Shown: piece by piece, positions 1-6,297 of the stretch
Layout of the letters: every line of letters begins with the position of its first letter
How positions within the stretch are numbered: position 1 is the first letter of the stretch
Source of the DNA: JBKPHS01 sp046729975
GTDB lineage: Bacteria; Actinomycetota; Thermoleophilia; Solirubrobacterales; Thermoleophilaceae
DNA: 12,483 nt
Assembly (NCBI GenBank): GCA_046729975.1
Contig: JBKPHS010000173.1
Coordinates: 1 to 12,483 of the forward strand
Reading direction: 5' to 3'
Program-made: the position numbers and the translations under genes
Notes under the pieces: model-generated
What the model saw: only the letters and a program-made list of their open reading frames with translations
What the model was told of the DNA's origin: nothing
Database searches by the model: none

Positions 1-167
1 AACAGCACCCAGATTGCCTTGGCCCATCCGGACAGCGCGTGGTCGCGGAAGAGGTCGGAGAGGATCACGTACAGAAGCAGGATCCACGCGACGAATACGA
101 AGACCCAGAGGACGGTTAGGAACGCATCGCCCAACGAATAGTCGGCGATCGGCACGACAGGACTCAT
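1..167 (-). CDS. PLDc_N-like small membrane protein (3' end cut by window edge)
   Basis: The first 55 residues are visible and the gene runs off base 1. I translated it directly from the minus strand. A short polar N-terminus is followed by a hydrophobic, Trp/Phe-rich segment at about residues 17-36 (TVLWVFVFVAWILLLYVIL), then SDLFRDHALSGWAKAIWVL, the start of a second hydrophobic stretch. The pattern of one helix, a D-[LI]-F-R-x-H-x-L-S-G-W-x-K turn and a second helix matches the phospholipase D N-terminal (PLDc_N) membrane module of small actinobacterial proteins that often end in a SHOCT domain. The start is well supported: ATG at 165-167 with AAAGGAG six bases upstream. This module is a membrane anchor and not a catalytic PLD. 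Whether a SHOCT tail follows lies outside the window. Confidence 0.8.
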   Translation of the reverse strand, partial: MSPVVPIADYSLGDAFLTVLWVFVFVAWILLLYVILSDLFRDHALSGWAKAIWVL

Positions 168-173
168 GGGGGA

Positions 174-180
174 CTCCTTT
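174..180 (-). promoter_or_regulatory. Shine-Dalgarno of the PLDc_N-like gene
   Basis: The minus strand reads AAAGGAG, six bases before the ATG at 167. It is the strongest ribosome binding site in the window and it fixes the start of a gene that is otherwise truncated. Confidence 0.85.
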
Positions 181-232
181 GCTCGGACGCAACTGAGGCT
201 TCCGTCCCGGAGACCCTCTCACACTCCCCGCC

Positions 233-254
233 CCGACCGAGATGATTTGGTCGG
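233..254 (-). terminator. Hairpin downstream of the YWTD-repeat gene
   Basis: CCGACC (233-238) pairs with GGTCGG (249-254). A G-U and an A-U pair extend the stem to 8 bp, leaving a 6-base loop. It begins about 9 bases after the TGA stop of the minus-strand repeat gene. No U-tract follows, so it would be a U-less terminator of the kind proposed for actinobacteria, or only a 3'-end stabiliser. Confidence 0.45.
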
Positions 255-263
255 CGTTCTCGC

Positions 264-1850
264 TCAGCGCCGGACGATCCTGAACCGGACCCGCTTGGCC
301 TGGGACCAGTTACCGCCGCCGTCGCGCGCGCGGGCGACAAGCCGGTAGCGGCCTGGGCTCAGCCTACGGCCGCGTAGGCGGCCGGTGAACGTGAACCGGT
401 TGAGCCCGGCCGCGCTCTGACGCGAGAAACTGCCCCGCAGCTTCAGGTACCTGATGCAGGGCCTCGCTGTCCTGTTCCTCCTGGTCGGCCGTACGCACCT
501 CCCCCCGACCCTTCGGCCAGGTGCAGCGCGCTCGACCGTGAACGGAACGGTCGCGGGCTCCGAGAGCCTGTACCGCACCCTGGTCCCGACTCTCGCCCGG
601 CTCTCCCGCACGCTCCCGCCCCGGGAGGCGGCCGCGAAGACCGAGCGCGAGAGGCGATAGTCCGTAAGGCTCGGAGGCGTGACATCCACGAGCAGGGCCA
701 CGGCGGGGGATGTGAGGGTTGCGATCGTCCAGCTGCGCTCGGCGGGCGTAGGATCGACGTTCCCGGCTGCGTCCGTGGCGCGAACCCCGAACGAGTGCGC
801 GCCGGTCGCCAGGCCGGAGTAGGTGGCGGGCGAGTTGCACGTGGCGAAGCTGCCCCCGTCCAGCCGGCACTCGAAACCACCCGGCTCGCTACCCACGAAC
901 GAGAAGCTCGCGCTCGTCGCGCTCACGGTCCCCGACGGGCCCTCTGTGATCGTCGTCTCAAGCGGCGTGACCGCCACCCCGAGCGGGCCTGTGGTCCCGG
1001 TGATGAAGCTCTGGTTGACGCCGCTTCCGTCCAGGTTGGCGCGGCCGATGGACTTGCTCCCGGTGTTGGTCCAGTAGAGGTGCGCCGCGTCGACCGCCAC
1101 GCCTCCTGGGAAGCTCGCACCCGTGATGAAGCTCTGGTTGACGCCGCTTCCGTCCAAGTTGGCGCGCCCGATCGTGCCGTTGTTGTAGTTGACCCAGAAG
1201 ACGTGTGCGCCGTCGACGGCGACCTCGTAAGGGCCGCTCGCGCCGCTGATGAAGCTCTGGTTGACGCCGCTCCCATCCAGGTTGGCGCGCCCGATTGTGC
1301 CGTTGTTGTAGCTGGTCCAGTAAACGTGTGCGCCATCGACGGCGACCCCGTATGCGGAGTTGCCGCCGGTGATGAAGCTCTCGTTCACGCCGCTCCCGTC
1401 CAGGTTCGCGCGCCCGATCTCGGTGCCGGCGTCGCTCCAGTAGATGTGGGCGCCGTCGACGGCCATCCCGTGCGGGCTACCGGCGGCGATAAAGCTCTGG
1501 TTGACACCGCTTCCGTCCAGGTTGGCGCGGCCGATCGTGTTGGGGTCGTAATTGCCCCAGTAGATGTGCGCGCTGTCAACGGCGACGCCCGCCGGGCCGC
1601 CTGCGCCGGTGATGAAGCCGTCGTTGGCGCCGCTGCCATCCAGGTTGGCGCGCCCGACCGTGGTGCCGAAGCCGCCGCCGTCGTCGTAGTTGCCCCAGTA
1701 GATGTGCGCGTGCGCGCGGGGCGCGACCGCCAACCCAAGTACCAGCAGCGTCGGCACGAGCCACCAGATCGGCCGCGCGCCGGTGCGTAGCCGCGCCACT
1801 AGCCGCACGTAGGGGAACCGCCGGCCAGAAGCATCCACCGATCGTCTCAT
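264..1850 (-). CDS. Exported six-bladed YWTD-like beta-propeller repeat protein with Ig-like and Arg-rich C-terminal domains
   Basis: The protein has 528 residues and starts at ATG 1848-1850. The N-terminus has a basic region, a hydrophobic core at about residues 28-43 and an AHA cleavage-like site near residue 48, so it is probably secreted or surface-bound. The mature chain would begin directly with six tandem repeats (residues 49-294) of about 41 residues, of the form H-[IVL]-[YF]-W ... IGRANLDGSGVNQSFI ... GVAVDGA. This resembles LDL-receptor class B (YWTD) repeats, and six such repeats are expected to close a six-bladed propeller. An Ig-like segment follows (about 295-378: ECRLDGG, ATDAAGNVDP). 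The C-terminal domain (about 390-528) is rich in arginine, with RCVRPTRRNR, two cysteines and LSPGRYRLVARARD; I associate this with secreted Thermoleophilia proteins. No catalytic motif is visible, so a binding or structural role is likely. The Rrf2 gene lies 37 bases upstream on the same strand, so co-transcription is possible. The upstream Shine-Dalgarno is weak (GGTGG). Confidence 0.85.
   Translation of the reverse strand: MRRSVDASGRRFPYVRLVARLRTGARPIWWLVPTLLVLGLAVAPRAHAHIYWGNYDDGGGFGTTVGRANLDGSGANDGFITGAGGPAGVAVDSAHIYWGNYDPNTIGRANLDGSGVNQSFIAAGSPHGMAVDGAHIYWSDAGTEIGRANLDGSGVNESFITGGNSAYGVAVDGAHVYWTSYNNGTIGRANLDGSGVNQSFISGASGPYEVAVDGAHVFWVNYNNGTIGRANLDGSGVNQSFITGASFPGGVAVDAAHLYWTNTGSKSIGRANLDGSGVNQSFITGTTGPLGVAVTPLETTITEGPSGTVSATSASFSFVGSEPGGFECRLDGGSFATCNSPATYSGLATGAHSFGVRATDAAGNVDPTPAERSWTIATLTSPAVALLVDVTPPSLTDYRLSRSVFAAASRGGSVRESRARVGTRVRYRLSEPATVPFTVERAAPGRRVGGRCVRPTRRNRTARPCIRYLKLRGSFSRQSAAGLNRFTFTGRLRGRRLSPGRYRLVARARDGGGNWSQAKRVRFRIVRR
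969..1706 (-). repeat. Six tandem in-gene repeats, 123-bp period
   Basis: The repeats encode the propeller blades of the gene above. The plus-strand landmark GATGAAGCTCTGG or its variants starts at 1002, 1125, 1248, 1371, 1488 (GATAAAGCTCTGG) and 1611 (GATGAAGCCG). The spacing is 123, 123, 123, 117 and 123 bases. Most units are 41 codons; one has lost two codons. Conservation extends to the DNA level around the ANLDGSGVNQSFI segment, which points to recent duplication or gene conversion. Confidence 0.9.
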
Positions 1851-1887
1851 GGAACGAATACCACCGCCACCTACAGGCCGTCGCCTT

Positions 1888-2289
1888 CTAGATGTAGTAC
1901 ATCGGCGTCGGTGATTCCCGCGCCTCGCGCTCGGCCACGGCCGCGATCGTCACGTCGCCGAGCAGGCCGCGGACCGCCTCGACGGTGTCAGACCAGGGGA
2001 AGCCCGCGTCCTTCGCGTCTCCGTCGAGCTCGCCCTCGAGCAGCTCGACGATCTCGAGCACGGTCACCTGCTCGGGCGGGCGCGCGAACGAGTAGCCGCC
2101 CTTGACGCCGCGCTGGCTCTGCAGCACGCCACCCCGGCGAAGCGTGGCGAACAGGCTCTCGAGGAACTGCACGGGGATGGCCCGCCTCTTTGCGATCTCA
2201 CCGATCGGGACCGGCCCGGCGCCTCCACTGCGAGCAAGCTCGGTAAGCGCGCGCAGCGCGTAGGGCGACTTGGACGTGATCGCGAGCAC
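1888..2289 (-). CDS. Rrf2-family winged-helix transcriptional regulator without cysteine ligands
   Basis: This 133-residue protein has normal family length. The N-terminal winged helix is clear: ITSKSPYALRALTELA (residues 4-19), the helix-turn-helix GEIAKRRAIPVQFLESLFATLR (about 30-51), and the wing GVLQSQRGVKGGYSFARP. A coiled linker helix with TVLEIVELLEG follows, and the chain ends in MYYI, a common Rrf2 C-terminus. Family members such as IscR and NsrR bind an Fe-S cluster through three cysteines. This protein has no cysteine at all, so it should not sense through a cluster and is closer in that respect to CymR-like members. The start is GTG 2287-2289, with no Shine-Dalgarno but a TACACT hexamer 7 bases upstream. 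It diverges from the vanZ-kinase pair and is followed by the repeat protein gene, so either may be a target. The target and signal are unknown. Confidence 0.93.
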   Translation of the reverse strand: MLAITSKSPYALRALTELARSGGAGPVPIGEIAKRRAIPVQFLESLFATLRRGGVLQSQRGVKGGYSFARPPEQVTVLEIVELLEGELDGDAKDAGFPWSDTVEAVRGLLGDVTIAAVAEREARESPTPMYYI

Positions 2290-2296
2290 GAGGGCG

Positions 2297-2302
2297 AGTG
2301 TA
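2297..2302 (-). promoter_or_regulatory. Candidate -10 element (TACACT) for the Rrf2 gene
   Basis: The minus strand reads TACACT, then 7 bases, then the GTG start. This matches the TANNNT -10 of actinobacterial leaderless promoters, where transcription begins at or next to the start codon. No good -35 is visible 17-18 bases upstream. Confidence 0.45.
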
Positions 2303-2304
2303 AT

Positions 2305-2316
2305 CCCGGTCCCGGG
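2305..2316. promoter_or_regulatory. Inverted repeat in the divergent Rrf2/vanZ region, possible operator
   Basis: CCCGG-TC-CCGGG is a perfect 5-bp inverted repeat with a 2-base centre. It lies between the two candidate -10 elements, close upstream of the Rrf2 one. A bound dimer here could affect both promoters. A GC-only palindrome this short is common by chance in such DNA. Confidence 0.3.
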
Positions 2317-2325
2317 CGCCGCGAC

Positions 2326-2331
2326 TACGGT
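2326..2331 (+). promoter_or_regulatory. Candidate -10 element (TACGGT) for the vanZ-kinase pair
   Basis: TACGGT ends directly before ATG 2332 and lies 6 bases before an in-frame GTG at 2338. With the usual spacing, transcription would start at the GTG, which makes GTG 2338 the likelier start if the message is leaderless. Confidence 0.35.
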
Positions 2332-2697
2332 ATGGACGTGACGCTAGTGCTGCGACCGGCGCTTTGGGCCCCGCCCATCGCGCTGATGGCGCTGATCTAC
2401 TTCCTCTCGGACCAGCCGGACCTGTCTTCGGGACTCGGCCTGATCGACACGATCGGCCGCAAGCTCATCCATGCCGGCGAGTACGGATTGCTCTGCTTTC
2501 TCTGGTGGCGCGCGCTGCGCGCCGAGGCGGGCTCCGATCGCGCAGTGGTCGCGGCCGTGTTGATCACCATCGCCTATGCGGTCACGGACGAGCTGCACCA
2601 GACGACCGTCGAGGGGCGCCACGGGTCGCCCGTGGACGTGCTGATCGACGGCGCCGGCGCCGCTGTCGCGGCGCTGCTCGTGCGGAGGCGAGCGTGA
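2332..2697 (+). CDS. VanZ-like family membrane protein
   Basis: The protein has 121 residues from ATG 2332, or 119 from the in-frame GTG at 2338; neither start has a Shine-Dalgarno. Family signatures are in order: FLSDQPDL (24-31), K44 with HAGEY (47-51), DELHQ (86-90), then R96 with GSPVDVLID (98-106) and a glycine-rich last helix. Three to four membrane helices are predicted (about 10-26, 51-63, 70-88, 103-118). VanZ of the vancomycin clusters gives low-level teicoplanin resistance by an unclear mechanism. Most chromosomal VanZ-like proteins such as this one have no proven link to resistance, so I do not call it a resistance gene. It overlaps the next gene by 4 bases (GTGA) and carries that gene's ribosome binding site, so the two are co-expressed. 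Confidence 0.92.
   Translation: MDVTLVLRPALWAPPIALMALIYFLSDQPDLSSGLGLIDTIGRKLIHAGEYGLLCFLWWRALRAEAGSDRAVVAAVLITIAYAVTDELHQTTVEGRHGSPVDVLIDGAGAAVAALLVRRRA
2684..2688 (+). promoter_or_regulatory. Shine-Dalgarno for the histidine kinase, inside vanZ
   Basis: GGAGG lies 5 bases before GTG 2694, within the last codons of vanZ. Together with the GTGA stop/start overlap it decides the kinase start and indicates translational coupling. Confidence 0.8.
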
Positions 2698-3866
2698 GGC
2701 TCCAGCGGCCGGCGATCGAGTCGACCGCGCCGGTCGTCCGTTTCGCCGTCATCCGTGTCGGTCTCTCCATCGCGGGGATCGTGTCCACGATCGTCGCGGG
2801 CTTCCCCTACGACGGGCGGCTGTTCACGGTGATCGCCGCCGTGGCGGTGCCCTGGTCGGTATTCGTCCTCGTACTGGCGCGGCGCTCGCCGAGCACCGCG
2901 CTCAGCCCGTTCATAGCCGCGGGCGACATCGCGATCCTGGCCGTGATCGAGGCGGTCGTGCCCGAGATCTACGGGCCGGTGCGCTTCGCCGCCCTGTTCG
3001 CGATCGCCGTGCACGCCCAGTTCCAGGGCGAGCGCATCGGCGTACTGCTCGCGCTGTTCGCGATCGCAGTGCTCGTGCCGATCGCCGTGTTCTCGGAGGA
3101 CCCGCTGGAGGGCGAGCACCTGCTCGCCTTCTACGAGATGCTCTTCTCGGTCGTCGCGATCGCCGCCGCGGTCATGGTCGGCGGTGTGCGCACCGCCGAG
3201 TCCACCGGGCGCGTGCGGGCGCGCGAGCTGACCCGGCGAACGATGGAGGCCGAGAACGAGATCCGCCGCCGGCTCGCGGAGACCATCCACGACGGACCCG
3301 TGCAGGAGCTCGCGAGCCTCGACTTGATGCTCGCCGCGGCGTCCCGCGCGGCGGACAAGGGCGACGACGAAGGCGCGCGCCAGGCGATCGACGAAGCCCG
3401 CGCCATCGCGGTGCGGAACGTACGGTCGCTTCGCGACGAGATCGTCGCGCTCGGACCGTTCGCGTTCGAGGAGCGCTCGTTCCAGACCGCCGTCGAGGAC
3501 TGCGTGGAGGCCTGGCGGCGCCGTTTCGGGCTCGACGTGCGGCTCGACCTCGAGCCGCTCGACCTCGATTCCGAGCTGTCGGGCGTCCTGTTCCAGATCA
3601 CGCAGGAAGCGGTCACGAACGCCGGCCGCCACGCCGCGGCATCGACGGTCACGATCTCACTCACGCCCGCCGGGCGGTCCTCCGTCGAGCTGAGGGTCGC
3701 CGATAACGGCAAGGGCTTAGGCGACGTCAACCCTCTGGCCGGCAACGAGGCCGGCCACATCGGCCTCGCGAGCATGCGCGAGCGCGCCGCGATGGTCGGG
3801 GGCGCGCTTGAGATCGAGAGCGGCGAACGCGGGACCACGGTGCTCGTGAGAGCGCCGCTTCGGTAA
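2694..3866 (+). CDS. Membrane sensor histidine kinase, NarL/LiaS-type (HisKA_3 + HATPase_c)
   Basis: The protein has 390 residues from GTG 2694; the reading frame is open further upstream, but that part overlaps vanZ. The first 165 residues form five to six hydrophobic segments (about 17-37, 43-62, 72-90, 95-107, 115-133, 145-165) with short loops and no extracellular sensor domain, so the signal is probably sensed in or at the membrane. A helix (about 166-195) leads to the HisKA_3 phospho-acceptor RLAETIHDGPVQEL, with His199. The ATPase domain has its N-box QEAVTNAGRHA (Q304-A314, including N309), D-box ADNGKGLG (D337) and G-box GHIGLASMRERAA (from G354). All catalytic elements are intact, so it should autophosphorylate and pass phosphate to a NarL/FixJ-type response regulator. 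No such regulator is in the window: the LuxR-type protein at 6749-7822 has no receiver domain. It is coupled to vanZ, which suggests a cell-envelope stimulus (inference). Confidence 0.95.
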   Translation: MRLQRPAIESTAPVVRFAVIRVGLSIAGIVSTIVAGFPYDGRLFTVIAAVAVPWSVFVLVLARRSPSTALSPFIAAGDIAILAVIEAVVPEIYGPVRFAALFAIAVHAQFQGERIGVLLALFAIAVLVPIAVFSEDPLEGEHLLAFYEMLFSVVAIAAAVMVGGVRTAESTGRVRARELTRRTMEAENEIRRRLAETIHDGPVQELASLDLMLAAASRAADKGDDEGARQAIDEARAIAVRNVRSLRDEIVALGPFAFEERSFQTAVEDCVEAWRRRFGLDVRLDLEPLDLDSELSGVLFQITQEAVTNAGRHAAASTVTISLTPAGRSSVELRVADNGKGLGDVNPLAGNEAGHIGLASMRERAAMVGGALEIESGERGTTVLVRAPLR

Positions 3867-3882
3867 CCGCGCGCGCTTTCGC

Positions 3883-6252
3883 TTATCTCAGCCTGGCCTG
3901 CCGCAGGTATGCCCGCAGCAGCCGCGCGTTCTTCACGAGCCGGCGATCCACGACGGCGATGAAGCTCACGCGCCCACGCCGCGTGCCGAACACGACCCGA
4001 GTCGACTTGCTCGTGAAGTACGTGCCACGCGCGGCCTTTCGCGCGTCGCGGTACGCCCGGCGCAGCTTCGAAACGCGCGAGCCCGGCCGGACTCCGCGGG
4101 CAGAGTGGCCTCGCGCGCTCGTCGCGATCAGGCGCAGCCCGCCACGCCTGGCGAACACCGCCAGCACGCGGTCGCTCTTGCGGCGGCCCATGACGCAGTA
4201 GCGGTAGACACGGCCCTTCTTCCGGACCGGCTCGCCGGCGCTCTTCACGACCCGTGCCGGCCTGTGGCCGAGCCGCAGGCGGCCGATCCCGCGCGAGCGG
4301 ACGCGCGCCCGCTGGGCAAGGCACGCCGCCGGGGCAAAGCCTTTCCCCACGCCGGCCATCAGCCTGCGCGGCGCGGGCGGCGGCGGCAGCGTGGTCTTGT
4401 ACACCTCGACCGCGTTGCGGCCCGCATTCCCGAGGTTGAAGTCCGCGGCGGTCCCCCAGTACGTGAACGTGCCGTCCTCGTTCAGGTCGACGCGGAAGAT
4501 GTGGGAGACCCACTCGTCGGCGTTCTGCGGGATCCACCAGCCCGCCTCCTCGAAGTCCAGGCGGCCGTTGTCGTGCTCGTGGAAGTCGACCACCTGCGTC
4601 CCCTGCGAGTACCAGCCCATGAAGATCCGGTTCTGCCCGGGGATCTGCTGGAACACGTGCGCGGTGCAGAGGCTGTCCTGCGGCCCGGTGCGCACGCGTG
4701 CGCGGTAGATCGCCTTCTCGGACTTGCTGTTGCGCGCGTAGGACGCGTGCGCGTCCTCGGGGGACAGTGGCCGCCCCTTCAGCAGCCTGTCGAAGCGATA
4801 GGCGTGGATGCCGCCGTTGCCGGACTTGATGTCCGTACTCGGGCTGCAGGACGCGCCCGGCGGCGTCACGCCGCCCCCGCGCTCGTCGGTCGCGAGGACG
4901 AAGTCGCCGGAGGCAGAGAGCTCGGCCTCGTGGTCGAAGTCGATGTCCTCGGTCGAGTCGAATCGCGGGCTCGCCGCCCCGGTGGTGCTCTCGCGGCCGG
5001 GGTGGAACGCGCTGCCGAGCCAGCCGACGCCCTCGAGCGAGGGCGCGCCCGCGGCGAGCCAGTTCGGGACGTTCAGGTCCTCTGTGCCGGACCCCTGGCC
5101 GTCGACGCAGTCGACAACCTTGGCTCCGGTCTTGAACGGCGGGTTCGAGGAGCTGTCGCGCACGCTGCACGGCAGCGGCGTGCCGCGCGGGTGGTCGTCG
5201 CGGAAGTTGCCGGGCGTACCGCCGTCGTCGAAGGCCCCCCTCATGTCGAAGGCGATCATCGCGTTGCCGCCCGCGCACATCAGCCGATCGTCCGGATACA
5301 CCTCGAGCTCATGGCAGCCGAACACCCCGTTGGCGCCGGTCGTGTTCGTGTGGCCGAGCGACATCTCAATGCTGGGGTAGCGGTAGCGGTACACGACCGG
5401 GCGGCAGCGGTCCCGCTTCTCCTGGAGCGACGTGCCGGACGCGAAGTACATGCACGAGGAGAGGTCGACGACCTCGAAGCCGTCGAGATCCAGCCGGTCG
5501 GCGTTCGGCTGCCCCTCGGCGTCCGTCAGGTTCTCGTTGCTGCGGCTGCCTGCGGCGTCGGTGGTGACCGCGTCGGAGGTCACCGCGTACGCGATGTGCG
5601 GTCGCTTCGGATCGACGTTGACGGTGTGCGCCTCGCCGATGTGACTCGTGAGCCCGATCGCGACCGGGTTCTTGACGTCCGTCACGTCGATGATCTCGAG
5701 GCCGCCCTGCGGCGCGCGCGCGAAGCCGAACACCGAGCCCTGGTCATGGCAGCGGCCCGGGTTGTCGGTGGCGTCGATCAGCAGCTGCGTGTCGTCGCGG
5801 GCGGCGGCGAGCACGTCGGTGTTGAGGATCGCGCCACCCTTGGGCGTCGCCTCCACGTCGTGCTGGAGTCCCAGAGCCTGCGAAGGCTCGCTCAGGCAGG
5901 AGGCCGAGGGGAAGCTCGACACGAACGCCGGCGCGACTCGATCACCCTCGATGAGCTGGTAGATCGTCTGGCCGCCGGCGTTCGGCCCTATCGCGAGCGT
6001 GCCGGCGGAGACGAACGTGCTGCCGCCCTGCGTGAAGAAGTCGATGTCGGTCTGGGGGTTGCCGGTCGGGAAGCTCGCGACGAAGGACCACTTGCCCGCC
6101 GGTCCCTCGCTGATCGTGCGCATCGCCGGCGGCGGCGAGGTCGTCGTGAACGGCCGGGACGGATGGTCGAGCCTCAGTCCGTGGCCCGCCATGGCGCCGG
6201 CCGGTAGCGCGAGAAATGCGGCCAGCACGACGACGGCCGTAAGGCGTCGCAT
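3883..6252 (-). CDS. Exported LVIVD-like beta-propeller protein with basic two-part C-terminal domain
   Basis: The protein has 789 residues from ATG 6250-6252, which has AGGGGG 8 bases upstream; a TTG 11 codons further up lacks such a site. A clear Sec signal peptide (residues 1-22) ends in GAMA. Residues about 50-620 form a propeller with LVIVD-type phrases (GGLEIIDVTDVKNPV, DGFEVVDLSS, GTQVVDFHE). A histidine recurs in equivalent strands: QHDVEATP (H131), AHTVNVDP (H209), CHELEVYP (H314), DHEAELSA (H441), AHVFQQIP (H532) and SHIFRVDL (H584). Related propellers such as selenium-binding protein/methanethiol oxidase use histidines to bind metal, so a metal site is possible here (inference). 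A PPPPAP linker leads to a very basic domain (about 629-789) with YRYCV, IATSARGHSARGVRPGSR and FIAVVDRR. It is the last gene of a minus-strand series and converges on the kinase with 16 bases between stops. The function is unknown. Confidence 0.85.
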   Translation of the reverse strand: MRRLTAVVVLAAFLALPAGAMAGHGLRLDHPSRPFTTTSPPPAMRTISEGPAGKWSFVASFPTGNPQTDIDFFTQGGSTFVSAGTLAIGPNAGGQTIYQLIEGDRVAPAFVSSFPSASCLSEPSQALGLQHDVEATPKGGAILNTDVLAAARDDTQLLIDATDNPGRCHDQGSVFGFARAPQGGLEIIDVTDVKNPVAIGLTSHIGEAHTVNVDPKRPHIAYAVTSDAVTTDAAGSRSNENLTDAEGQPNADRLDLDGFEVVDLSSCMYFASGTSLQEKRDRCRPVVYRYRYPSIEMSLGHTNTTGANGVFGCHELEVYPDDRLMCAGGNAMIAFDMRGAFDDGGTPGNFRDDHPRGTPLPCSVRDSSSNPPFKTGAKVVDCVDGQGSGTEDLNVPNWLAAGAPSLEGVGWLGSAFHPGRESTTGAASPRFDSTEDIDFDHEAELSASGDFVLATDERGGGVTPPGASCSPSTDIKSGNGGIHAYRFDRLLKGRPLSPEDAHASYARNSKSEKAIYRARVRTGPQDSLCTAHVFQQIPGQNRIFMGWYSQGTQVVDFHEHDNGRLDFEEAGWWIPQNADEWVSHIFRVDLNEDGTFTYWGTAADFNLGNAGRNAVEVYKTTLPPPPAPRRLMAGVGKGFAPAACLAQRARVRSRGIGRLRLGHRPARVVKSAGEPVRKKGRVYRYCVMGRRKSDRVLAVFARRGGLRLIATSARGHSARGVRPGSRVSKLRRAYRDARKAARGTYFTSKSTRVVFGTRRGRVSFIAVVDRRLVKNARLLRAYLRQARLR

Positions 6253-6260
6253 ACGAAGAA

Positions 6261-6266
6261 CCCCCT
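6261..6266 (-). promoter_or_regulatory. Shine-Dalgarno of the LVIVD-like gene
   Basis: AGGGGG lies 8 bases before ATG 6252. It selects this start over the in-frame TTG at 6285 and places the signal peptide at the true N-terminus. Confidence 0.7.
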
Positions 6267-6297
6267 GCGTTCGACTGCCCCCCAAGCGCCGGGCAGG

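Noticed and set aside
14..348. Two 60-residue plus-strand frames at the window start
   Set aside because: Their translations are Arg/Ser-rich and they lie over the PLDc_N-like gene and the end of the repeat protein gene, both on the minus strand with real motifs.
969..1706. Regular repeats considered as a CRISPR array
   Set aside because: The period is 123 bases, the repeats are in frame inside a gene, and the 'spacers' encode conserved strands.
795..1790. 331-residue repetitive open frame on the plus strand
   Set aside because: Its repeats are the complement of the propeller blades of the 264-1850 gene; it has no signal, start site or family motif.
2332..2697. VanZ as an antibiotic-resistance gene
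   Set aside because: There are no vanH/A/X/S/R genes nearby, and VanZ-like proteins are common in chromosomes without resistance.
3131..5278. 715-residue open frame on the minus strand
   Set aside because: It crosses the end of both the kinase and the LVIVD-like gene in a third frame and has the low-complexity Arg-rich look of an out-of-frame translation.
4105..6207. 700-residue open frame on the plus strand
   Set aside because: It is antisense to the LVIVD-like gene, which has a signal peptide, a Shine-Dalgarno and family motifs. The frame is Arg/Val/Ala-rich without domain pattern and is a GC-bias shadow.
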